A DNA stretch of 64,000 bases from Sulfidibacter corallicola (GTDB taxonomy: Bacteria > Acidobacteriota > Holophagae > Acanthopleuribacterales > Acanthopleuribacteraceae): positions 6,647,001 through 6,711,000 of the forward strand of contig NZ_CP071793.1 of assembly GCF_017498545.1 (NCBI RefSeq). The letters are read 5' to 3'. How positions within the stretch are numbered: the stretch's first letter is position 1; each line of letters opens with the position of its first letter. Below, in pieces: positions 9,162 through 18,412 of this stretch. Under the pieces are notes generated by a model. That model was not told the DNA's origin. It saw nothing but the letters and a program-made list of their open reading frames with translations, and did not search any database. A program made the translations under genes and the position numbers.

Positions 9162-10237
9162 TGAACGCGAAGGACCGACAACCGGTGCCCCGCCACGGTG
9201 CCGGTTGCGGTTTGTGTCGCCTCGATCCGTCGATCAGGTTTTGGTAACCGCGCTCTGTTACCGGCTGAGATGGCCGGGCCGCGCATCCATCCGGGGGGAG
9301 AGGTGTGCAAAATGTTGCGTATCTCACTCAACACCTTGAAACGACCCGAGTTGCTGTAAAAAATTTGTTCCATTGAGTGACTATCTAGGGTATCTTAAAT
9401 GCGATAAATCTCCGGTAACCCATGATTTTCATATGCGATGCAGGATAACATGTTATTCTCACGTAAATAACACAAATGAAGGGCAGGTGGTTCTTGCTGA
9501 GGAAATCTTGTTTGGTGAAAAAGTGATTTAAATGCCTGAGATGTCAAGTTGACTAGTATGAATGTCATTTAGGGATATATCTGGTTGTTGGATTTCATTT
9601 CTTTTACTTTATATTAGTCAGGGATGTGATGTCGTGGAAGACGTAGTTTTCGAATCATGGACATTTTGTTGAGAAAAATTTTGGGAATTTTGACCTCTAT
9701 TAAGGGGTTTTTGGTAAGAGAGATCCAGTTCGAAATACGGAATTTTTTATTTTTTTTCCACGTGAACACCCAATGAGTACTCCGCCAAGGCTGGAAAAGT
9801 CTCATTTTTCTCTTAGGTGAGTGTTATTCGCTCGTTTTGGTTTTTTGAGCCTGAAGAGGTTTAGATACAGCCCTTTAGGTGAATTCGTACCTTTTGGCGA
9901 GTCAACACGATGCACGAGGATTGTGTGAATATGTTCTTTTTTTGGAAAAAGGTGACAGCCTCTTGTGACCAGAAAGATGACAAAAAACACAAATAAGACT
10001 CTAAAGATTCGGTGTGTGGTCGCCGATCGTCAAATCAAGCCCAAACAAAAGACTATTCAGGTAAGGAAAAAGCAGATCATATATGTCTTGATAGTGATGT
10101 GTAGACGGATAAAAGAAATAAAAAGGCGGTAAAAAAGATTTCAATCCGTAGGCAAATTCTTTCCCGGAATCTGTCTCAAACAAAAAAACTCCACGAACTT
10201 ACCTGCCCTAAACATAGGGGTGATTTGGAGGTCTTTC
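9162..10237. other. AT-rich intergenic kilobase
   Basis: About 1.08 kb with markedly lower GC than its neighbours, especially 9340-10200. Three short minus-strand frames (9614-9805, 9802-9990, 10001-10183) give Phe/Lys/Ile-rich translations without domains, no good ribosome-binding sites and no family resemblance; I do not call them genes. A perfect 12-bp palindrome is at 9445-9456. The region may be a degraded insertion or simply a long regulatory gap. Confidence 0.45.
9445..9456. promoter_or_regulatory. 12-bp perfect palindrome, possible operator
   Basis: ATAACATGTTAT is a perfect inverted repeat within an AT-rich stretch between convergent context on the left and the serine hydrolase gene on the right. 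Dimeric regulators often bind such sites, but it is far (about 780 bases) from the next start codon, and a 12-mer in AT-rich DNA can arise by chance. Confidence 0.25.
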
Positions 10238-11635
<1,398 letters not shown>

Positions 11636-12412
11636 GCGGTGCCGCGGCGCCGACAATCGTCGAACATCGAATCGGTGATCGGTCATGGATCTTTGGACCC
11701 ATGACCGGTAGGAAAAGGCGGGAACCTTCCCGCCTTTTCTGGTTGAAGGCCCGCTCCGATTCGGCGCTCCGCACGGGTCGGTTTCGAGATGGTCTTCGAG
11801 CCGAATGGGTTCCCGTCCAGCCAGAAACAGGGTCTCGATGGTGGGTTCCATGTGATCGACCCGGCCCTCGGTGCAAACCGATGTGGGCGGTCAGGGGCGT
11901 GTATTTTCCAGTGCCCATCCGGAAAGAGGATTTTTCTGAAAATGCTTCTCTGAATCGGTTGGATTTCCATTGCCATCGGGCATCGGCACTTAGAGATTGT
12001 GTGTTAACTAATCGCTTGAAAACAAGGGTTTTGTTGGAGCCTGGGGTTTGAGGGGCCATGACGTGTCCGTCCAGCCGAACCCTCGCGGGAGGGGCAACCA
12101 TCCGGTTTCTGGATGGGCACTGGTTCAAGGGTTATCGTGTGCATATGCCAGCTCTCGTATTTTTTTGGAGTTAGTAAAGTTTCCGAAAATTTTTTTGGTT
12201 CGATAGTGGTTGTACGGGTTCTTCGGGGTGTGATAGTCTGATGGAACAAGTAATTTTCAACCTATCGTCTCGTTTCAGCGACTCAAGCCGGCAGCATTTC
12301 GTGAAAAAGGCTCTATGTATCGTTTCGCCTTCCTCACCAAGTGAGGTAAATTCGTTGCTATTTTGCGATAATCACGTGTCACGCCAGGAGTTTAGTTTAA
12401 GGAGAAGCTTGT
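11636..12412. other. Intergenic region between serine hydrolase and the biosynthetic locus
   Basis: 777 bases containing the terminator at 11713-11738 and, beyond about 12130, an AT-richer leader ahead of the ACP-like gene. A TTGTAC box near 12208 and TAGTCT about 18 bases later could form a weak sigma-70-type promoter. AAGGAG at 12399-12404 is the ribosome-binding site of the ACP-like gene. No gene is supported. Confidence 0.4.
11713..11740 (+). terminator. Rho-independent terminator of the serine hydrolase gene
   Basis: A perfect 12-bp inverted repeat (AAAAGGCGGGAA, two-base spacer, TTCCCGCCTTTT) ends in a short T-run, about 80 bases past the stop codon. Because the arms carry A and T runs, it could also work on the opposite strand. 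Confidence 0.75.
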
Positions 12413-12688
12413 ATGTCCAATGTGGAAAAGGCCACAGAGATCGTTTACGCCGCCATCGATGAGGTCAACAACATGCTTGCGGAAAAGCAGCGGATACCGA
12501 AGGATCCGAGCATCGTTCTGTATGGCCAAAACGCGGTGATCCCTTCATTGATGTTGATGAACCTGGTCGTCGCGGTGGAGGAAGTGTCGGAAGACGAGCA
12601 CGAGGCTGAAATTTCCATAACCAAAGTGTTTCATTCGGTGAAGGACCTGATCGATCAGGTCAAGGATCTTTTGGACGAGGAAGGTTGA
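12413..12688 (+). CDS. Acyl-carrier-protein-like protein with altered DSL motif
   Basis: A 91-residue acidic, helical protein with the length and pattern of a free-standing ACP, best matching ACPs that partner FkbH-type enzymes (IVLYGQNAVIPSLMLMNLV aligns with their helix-2 region). The attachment Ser is Ser45, but the canonical Asp-Ser-Leu is Pro-Ser-Leu; the Asp normally contacted by the phosphopantetheinyl transferase is missing. It is the first gene of a tight set: its stop is followed one base later by the FkbH-like ATG. AAGGAG at 12399-12404 supports the start. Expected role: carrying a starter or extender acyl group, probably made by the next gene's product. Whether it is phosphopantetheinylated is an open question. 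Confidence 0.65.
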   Translation: MSNVEKATEIVYAAIDEVNNMLAEKQRIPKDPSIVLYGQNAVIPSLMLMNLVVAVEEVSEDEHEAEISITKVFHSVKDLIDQVKDLLDEEG

Positions 12689-12689
12689 C

Positions 12690-14372
12690 ATGAGCGAGCC
12701 CAACGCCAAGTGTTTGATTCTTTCCGACTTTAACGCCGAAAACCTGGGGGCCCTGCTGACCAATTGTTCCGACACGCCGGCATTGGATCTGCTGTTGCCG
12801 GATTTCGGTCGGGGCTTGGAGATCCTGTTCGTGGGCAACCATCCCATGTGGGACGAAAAGCCCGATTACGCGTTCGTGTGGACGCGTGCCGAGGGCGCCA
12901 TCAAGGCTTTCCAAAAGTTGCTGGACGGCCAAGATGTGAAAGAAGAGGACCTGCTCGCCGAGGTGGACGACTATGCCGCCGGCATTTTGAACGCCGCCAA
13001 AAAGGCGCGGGCCGTCTTCGTGGCCAGTTGGACCGCCCCCTATTACCGCCGCGGCTTGGGCATGTTGGATTACAAACCGGGCGTGGGCTACACCTATTTC
13101 CTCACCAAAATGAATTTGCACCTCGCCGAAAAGCTCGGCGCCGCCACCAACGTGTTTCTGCTGAACGCGGAACGCTGGGTCCAGAAGGTGGGCACCAAGG
13201 GTTACAGCCCCAAACTCTGGTACATGGGCAAAGTGCCCTTCAGCAACGGCGTCTTCAACGAAGCGGTGATCGACCTCAAGGCCGGTGTGCGCGGTCTGTT
13301 GGGTCAGGCGCGCAAGCTGATCGTGCTCGATCTGGACAACACCACCTGGGGCGGGATCGTCGGTGACGACGGCTGGGAGAACCTGCACGTGGGTGGTCAC
13401 GATCCCGTCGGCGAGGCCCATGTAGACTTTCAACACCGCGTCAAAGAGGTGACGCGTCGCGGTATCGTGTTGGGTATTTCATCCAAGAACGAGGAATCGG
13501 TCGCGATGGAGGCCATCGAGAAACACCCCGAGATGGTGCTTCGCAAGGACGACTTCGCCGGTTGGCGCATCAATTGGATGGACAAGGCTTCGAACATCGC
13601 CGATCTGGTCAAGGAGATCAATCTGGGTTTGCAGTCGGTGGTATTCCTCGACGACAATCCCACCGAGCGGGCCCGGGTTCGCGAAGCCCTGCCCGAAGTC
13701 TTCGTGCCCGAGTGGCCCAAGAACGCGCTCAACTACGCGGCCGCCTTCCAGGAACTGGCCCTGTTCGACATTCCCGCCATCAATCCCGAGGACCGCAAGC
13801 GCGCCGAGATGTACGTGGCCGAGCGGAAGCGCTCCGAATTGCGCGAAGGCGCCGACATGTCCACCTGGCTGTCGAAGCTGGAAATCAAGGCCGAAGTCGA
13901 GAACCTCAACGATTCCAACCAACAGCGTACGGTTCAGTTGCTCAACAAGACCAACCAGATGAACCTCACCACGCGTCGTCTGACCCAGGAAGAGTTGATC
14001 GACTGGATCGGCGTCGAGGGCCGCTCGTTGTGGACCCTCAAGGTTTCCGACAAGTACGGCGATTACGGCCTGACCGGCATCGTCAGCGTGGATTACTCGG
14101 AGGGCGGCGATACGGCTTCCATCGTCGACTTCATTCTCAGTTGCCGCGTGTTCGGCAAGAACATCGAGCAGACCATGCTGCACTTGGCCGTGCAGTACGG
14201 GCGCTCCATGGGCGCCAAGCAGGTCCGTGCCCGTTATCTCGAAACCAAGAAGAACAAACCCTGTAGGACGTTTTTCGAGAATTCGGGCATGACTCGCGAG
14301 GGAGATATTTTTAGCTGGGACGTGGCGACGCCGCATCCGCCCCCGGAATTCGTCCAGATCATTCAAAACTGA
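12690..14372 (+). CDS. FkbH-type HAD-IIIC phosphatase/GNAT protein
   Basis: A 560-residue protein with the FkbH layout: an N-terminal SGNH-like region (about 1-200, opening LSDFNAENL), a HAD-IIIC phosphatase core and a C-terminal GNAT-like domain (about 380-550). HAD motif I is DLDNTTWGG (Asp214, Asp216; most family members have DLDNTLWGG), motif II is SSKNEE near 264, and the acidic motif is FLDDNPTER near 319-327. Characterised FkbH proteins take 1,3-bisphosphoglycerate, dephosphorylate it and load glyceryl onto an ACP Cys/phosphopantetheine thiol, for glycerate-derived starter or extender units. The gene sits one base after the ACP-like gene and 64 bases before a condensation-type acyltransferase. 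Glyceryl transfer is inferred from the family. Confidence 0.88.
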   Translation: MSEPNAKCLILSDFNAENLGALLTNCSDTPALDLLLPDFGRGLEILFVGNHPMWDEKPDYAFVWTRAEGAIKAFQKLLDGQDVKEEDLLAEVDDYAAGILNAAKKARAVFVASWTAPYYRRGLGMLDYKPGVGYTYFLTKMNLHLAEKLGAATNVFLLNAERWVQKVGTKGYSPKLWYMGKVPFSNGVFNEAVIDLKAGVRGLLGQARKLIVLDLDNTTWGGIVGDDGWENLHVGGHDPVGEAHVDFQHRVKEVTRRGIVLGISSKNEESVAMEAIEKHPEMVLRKDDFAGWRINWMDKASNIADLVKEINLGLQSVVFLDDNPTERARVREALPEVFVPEWPKNALNYAAAFQELALFDIPAINPEDRKRAEMYVAERKRSELREGADMSTWLSKLEIKAEVENLNDSNQQRTVQLLNKTNQMNLTTRRLTQEELIDWIGVEGRSLWTLKVSDKYGDYGLTGIVSVDYSEGGDTASIVDFILSCRVFGKNIEQTMLHLAVQYGRSMGAKQVRARYLETKKNKPCRTFFENSGMTREGDIFSWDVATPHPPPEFVQIIQN

Positions 14373-14436
14373 TTCGTGGTGATTCGCGCGTCATCTGGCG
14401 CGCCCAAGGCCTGATCGCGTGGAAGGAGAGGGTGTC

Positions 14437-15792
14437 ATGTCCAAGGAGTTCAAGGCCGGCTTTTGGCCCACGACCTGTAAAATCTACCAGGATCGATTTC
14501 GCGGTGCGGGAAACATCCTGACCGTCTTTCGGGCTTCCGGCCCCTTGACCCTCGACCTCCTGAAGCGGTCCGCCGCGGTGTTGATGCTGCGCCATCCCAT
14601 GTGCCGCGCCAACTTGGAGGAATTGAACAAGCGGTACTATTTTTTCAACATCGACGAAGCCTTTTCCCAGATGTCCAGTTGGTCCGAACAGCGGGATCTG
14701 GTACCCATCCGGGAGGTATCCCGCGAGGACGACGCCCACTTCGAGCGACTGGCCGAACGGGATTTCGCCGAGAATTTTCCCGACGACGCTCGTTTCCTGT
14801 GGCGATTGACCTTCATCAGGGATCCGGACGATCGCGATCATCAGTTCCTGCACGTGATGAGTCACGCGGTCTCGGATGCGCTTTCCACGGCCACCTTCTG
14901 CAAACAGTTGTTGGAATTGGCGGCGCCTCTGGCGGAACGAGACGGTGGCGACACGCCCATCCAGACTTTGGCCTCGGACCTGGTCGGTGAGGCCTTCGCC
15001 TTTCGTCCACCGGTGGAAACCATGATCAAGAAGCCCGAGCTGGATGCATCGAGCACGTCCGCGGCCGTCGCCGAAGAAGCATTGGGCATATGGCGCAGCG
15101 AGGGCGACGCGCCGCTCGAAGAGCGCTTTACCTATAATATATATGAAGTCGTCGAAGAGCCTTTGTTGCGCCGTCTGCATCAACAGGCAAAATCACATGG
15201 CGCGACCATTCATGCCGGCCTCACGGCAGCCTTTTTGACGGCCAGCGCCGCCAAGTTCGGCCTGAACGGCACGGTTCCCTTTAGTACCCCTGTCAACCTG
15301 CGGCGGCATTGTGAGCCCGAAGTCGGACCGGAAGACTTCGGTTGTTATGTTACTGTGGAGCAAACCCATTTCGATGCAAGTGGGAAAATGTCCTTTTGGG
15401 AACTCGCCAAAGATTGCAATAAAATACTAAAGGAAAAAATTCAGGTTAGTGCCTCGGCCGGCTTTCTACCGGTTCGCTTCAATAGATCGTTCATTCAAGA
15501 AAAAATCACCAACGAACTGGGTGAGTTGAACGAAGATCGGCGCTGTCCCGGAGGACCGGGCTTGTCCAACCTGGGATTGCTGCCCTTCGAGGCGACATTC
15601 GGCCCTTTTTCCTTGAACGAGTTGTACTTTACCAATTCACAGGTAAACGGCTACTACCCGGTGTTTCTTTCGGTCTTGACCTTTTCGGGGCGCGCTTTCT
15701 GCGTGTTTTCTTGTGCTTATCCTTTACTCTCCAAGGAAACACTTCGTCAGATTGCCGACGAGACTCTGAAATTAGTTGGGAAGCATGCTTGA
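14437..15792 (+). CDS. Free-standing condensation-type acyltransferase
   Basis: A 451-residue protein of the CoA-dependent acyltransferase/NRPS condensation superfamily. The HHxxxDG active site appears as SHAVSDA (Ser142, His143, Asp147), keeping the catalytic second His and the structural Asp. The second half has PFSTPVNLRRH and NLGLLPFEATFGPFSLNELYF, matching the floor-loop/latch region. A single such domain without carrier domains is typical of enzymes that pass an ACP-bound acyl group to an alcohol or amine. Translation is best started at the ATG at 14437, after AAGGAGAGG; an in-frame GTG at 14419 overlaps that site. It closes the three-gene plus-strand set next to the megasynthases. The donor may be the ACP-like protein; the acceptor is unknown. 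The last quarter of the gene is more AT-rich than its start. Confidence 0.75.
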   Translation: MSKEFKAGFWPTTCKIYQDRFRGAGNILTVFRASGPLTLDLLKRSAAVLMLRHPMCRANLEELNKRYYFFNIDEAFSQMSSWSEQRDLVPIREVSREDDAHFERLAERDFAENFPDDARFLWRLTFIRDPDDRDHQFLHVMSHAVSDALSTATFCKQLLELAAPLAERDGGDTPIQTLASDLVGEAFAFRPPVETMIKKPELDASSTSAAVAEEALGIWRSEGDAPLEERFTYNIYEVVEEPLLRRLHQQAKSHGATIHAGLTAAFLTASAAKFGLNGTVPFSTPVNLRRHCEPEVGPEDFGCYVTVEQTHFDASGKMSFWELAKDCNKILKEKIQVSASAGFLPVRFNRSFIQEKITNELGELNEDRRCPGGPGLSNLGLLPFEATFGPFSLNELYFTNSQVNGYYPVFLSVLTFSGRAFCVFSCAYPLLSKETLRQIADETLKLVGKHA

Positions 15793-16084
15793 TGTCGATA
15801 TGTCTGCTTTTTTGAGGCGGTGTTTTACTGAAAGAAGATGTGTTGACCTAGGGAATGTTAACGCATGAAAGAATCGTCGCATTGGCGAATGGTGTACCCT
15901 TTGTGGATTAGTACATTTATGATTTGTTTTTCCGATGTTATTTTCGGGTTTGGCAGGACTCGCTGTGTGTTGCAGACAGGGTTTTATTTTCTTGACTTGG
16001 AGGATATCCGCTGTAAAATCAGAATATCCTTAACTTCCCAACCTGAAACTTAGGATCGAATCTTCATTGATTGGAGGCCGTACC

Positions 16085-18058
16085 ATGAGTCTGGCTAACG
16101 CCATTACCTTTTTGGGACGCTATACTCTTCTTTTCGCCATCGCCCTATCTTTCTCGCCTTTGGTCGCTCAGGATGATCTGGACTTTGCATCCATGAGTTT
16201 GGAAGACCTTCTCAATGTCGAGGTTGTAACCGCTTCCAAAAAGGCCGAGTCTCAGTGGGACGCTCCTGGTGTAGTTACGGTTGTTACCAAAGCCGAGCTG
16301 GAAAAATTCGGCGGCAACAATCTCTACGAAATACTCGACCGGGTGCCGGGTCTGCGCATGACGCAACTTTCCGTTGCGGGCCAGCCCGCCATCAGTTCTC
16401 GTGCCGGCAACAAATTTTCGGGCAGTAACCACACGCTGCTGCTGCTCAATGGGCGGCCCTTCCGCCAATCCCTGAACGGATACGCCTATCAAACCGTCTT
16501 GCGCTCCTTCCCGATTCACATGATCGAACGCATCGAGGTCGTGCGCGGTCCGGGTTCGGTACTTTACGGTACCAACGCCTTGGAAGCGGTTGTCAACGTC
16601 ATCACCAAGTCTCCCGAAGAGACCAGCACCATGTTGCTGGGCGGGGGCGGCACCGACCTTGCCCGCGAAGGTGAATTCGTCGTCGCCACCAAGAGCGGCG
16701 ACCTTTCGGTCATCGCCGGGGTCAACTACTGGGACGAAGACGGCTATCCCATCGACGGCATCACCTCTCCCTTGATTCCGGGCGCGCCCGTGCAGGGGAT
16801 CGACATCTACCGCGACGACAAGTCGGGTGCCATGGCACTCAAATTCAAAGGTTTCTCTCTGTCGGCCTACGGTGGTCAGTTCAACAAACACTATCATTAT
16901 CAGCCGGACTTTTTCACCGTCGAGCACAAGGCCCTTCTCGTGGATGCCGGTTACGAGCACCAGATCAACGACAATTGGAGCTTCACCTTCAACATCACCC
17001 ACAACCAGTACGGTGAAGACATCATCAACAACCTCGGGGCGGATCCCGTCATCGCCTTCGACTTCAACACCAAGGACACCTTGATGGAAGGTACCGTCTA
17101 CGGCAAGTTGGGCGAAAAGGTCGATATCCTCGTGGGCGCGGTCGGTTACTACCTGTCGGGATGGGCGAACTTCATCGCTACGACCTGGGACCTCTCCTGG
17201 CGCAGTGGTTACGGACAGGTTAGCTACCAGGTCAACGACTCCTTCAAAGTACTCGGCGGTTTCCAGTACAACGAAACCGACAGTGGCGACAACACGGTCC
17301 CCCGCGTAGGCGTCATATACAACAACGCGGACAGCGGCTACGGCGTCAAGCTGCTGTACGGCGAGGCGTTCCGTTCGCCGTATCCCAACGAATCGTTGAT
17401 CGACGTTCCCGATGCAGGCGGCTCCAAGCCTAACCCGAACATCAGTGCCGAGACCATCGAGAGCTTGGATCTCCAGTTCTTCATGGACAAGGAGCGCTAC
17501 CAGTTCGCCGCCACGATATTCCAGGTAACCCAGGACGATTTCATCACCCTGTTGCCGATCGAAGACCCGATCTACGACTTCCAGTTCCAGAACGCGGGTA
17601 GTTTGGATATCGAAGGTCTCGAATTGGAAGTCAAGTACGTGCCTTCCGAGCGCATTTACTTCCTGGGATCGGCCACCTATCAGAGCAACGAAAACGATGC
17701 CGGCGTCGACGATGCCACGCTTCACGGCGACCTCGCCGTCAAGCTCGGTTTCGCCTACAACCAGGGCCCCTTCAACCTGGGTATCTTCAACTCGTATTTC
17801 GAGGGCTGGAAACCCAATTCGGACCTGCCTGGCGCGCCCGTTACCGCGGCCAACCCGCCTTCCGACGACATCAACTATCTGTCGCTCAACCTGGGCTACG
17901 ATTTCTCGCTCGCCGGTACCAGGGGCAACATCAGCCTGTACGGCAAGAACATCCTGGACGACGAGCTGTACGAGCCGATCTTCGTCGTACGTACCATCAA
18001 CACGACCCAGACCGAGGGTGGCGCCCAGTACTACGGGCAGCTCAAGCTGTTCTTCTAA
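16085..18058 (+). CDS. TonB-dependent outer-membrane receptor
   Basis: A 657-residue receptor. A signal peptide (ends near LVAQ, residue 28) is followed by a TonB-box/linker region (SLEDLLNVEVVTASKK), a plug domain (about 45-165) with the usual IERIEVVRGPGSVLYGTNALEAVVNVIT, and a 22-strand-type beta barrel ending in Phe (LKLFF). Such receptors import siderophores, cobalamin, or other scarce or large molecules using TonB energy. No secretin/STN signalling extension is present. The ATG at 16085 is preceded by GGAGG at 16073-16077. It lies between the FkbH set and the convergent megasynthases, so it could import or sense the locus product or a metal complex of it; that is inference. No TonB/ExbB/ExbD genes are in the window. 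Confidence 0.92.
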   Translation: MSLANAITFLGRYTLLFAIALSFSPLVAQDDLDFASMSLEDLLNVEVVTASKKAESQWDAPGVVTVVTKAELEKFGGNNLYEILDRVPGLRMTQLSVAGQPAISSRAGNKFSGSNHTLLLLNGRPFRQSLNGYAYQTVLRSFPIHMIERIEVVRGPGSVLYGTNALEAVVNVITKSPEETSTMLLGGGGTDLAREGEFVVATKSGDLSVIAGVNYWDEDGYPIDGITSPLIPGAPVQGIDIYRDDKSGAMALKFKGFSLSAYGGQFNKHYHYQPDFFTVEHKALLVDAGYEHQINDNWSFTFNITHNQYGEDIINNLGADPVIAFDFNTKDTLMEGTVYGKLGEKVDILVGAVGYYLSGWANFIATTWDLSWRSGYGQVSYQVNDSFKVLGGFQYNETDSGDNTVPRVGVIYNNADSGYGVKLLYGEAFRSPYPNESLIDVPDAGGSKPNPNISAETIESLDLQFFMDKERYQFAATIFQVTQDDFITLLPIEDPIYDFQFQNAGSLDIEGLELEVKYVPSERIYFLGSATYQSNENDAGVDDATLHGDLAVKLGFAYNQGPFNLGIFNSYFEGWKPNSDLPGAPVTAANPPSDDINYLSLNLGYDFSLAGTRGNISLYGKNILDDELYEPIFVVRTINTTQTEGGAQYYGQLKLFF

Positions 18059-18076
18059 GTATCACGCGCACGGTTG

Positions 18077-18107
18077 AAAAAAGGAGGGCATGCGCCCTCC
18101 TTTTTTT
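18077..18107 (+). terminator. Rho-independent terminator, probably bidirectional
   Basis: GGAGGGC (18083-18089), an ATGC loop and GCCCTCC (18094-18100) form the stem, flanked by six A on the left and seven T on the right. The symmetric A/T runs allow termination both of the receptor gene and of the converging megasynthase transcript. Confidence 0.85.
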
Positions 18108-18149
18108 ATGCCCAGAACCCGGGGCGTCCCATGTGGGCTGTGTATTCGT

Positions 18150-18249
18150 GGCCAATCCTGAAGGGTTGGGCGACGTTCGCATCCAACGGATCTTGGGAGG
18201 GTGACCGTCGCGGGCCAATCCTGAAGGGATGGCCGACGTTCCCATCCAA
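18150..18249. repeat. Two copies of a short dispersed repeat (GGCCAATCCTGAAGG core)
   Basis: Units at 18150-18186 and 18213-18249 share GGCCAATCCTGAAGGG(A/T)TGG, then CGACGTTC(G/C)CATCCAA. The same core, with GGAGG for GAAGG, opens the larger repeats at 41.2-41.9 kb. They are short imperfect palindromes in a non-coding gap, like REP-type or related extragenic elements. Confidence 0.7.
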
Positions 18250-18412
18250 GTTTCGGCCGGCCGCGAATAACGCCCATCCGCAGCGAACGATCCGTTCGAC
18301 GGGTCACGAACGACGGACATGCGAACACGACGGATGACCCGATCCTCCGAACATGGATTGCCGCGGAGGCTTCACCCCACCCGCGGTCGATCGCGGCGCG
18401 GGGTTTCGTCGC

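Larger units (their letters stand above)
18059..18412. other. Convergent intergenic region with terminator and repeats
   Basis: 354 bases between the converging receptor and megasynthase genes. It contains the bidirectional-looking terminator (18077-18107) and two copies of a short palindromic repeat (18150-18249). No gene is supported. Confidence 0.6.
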
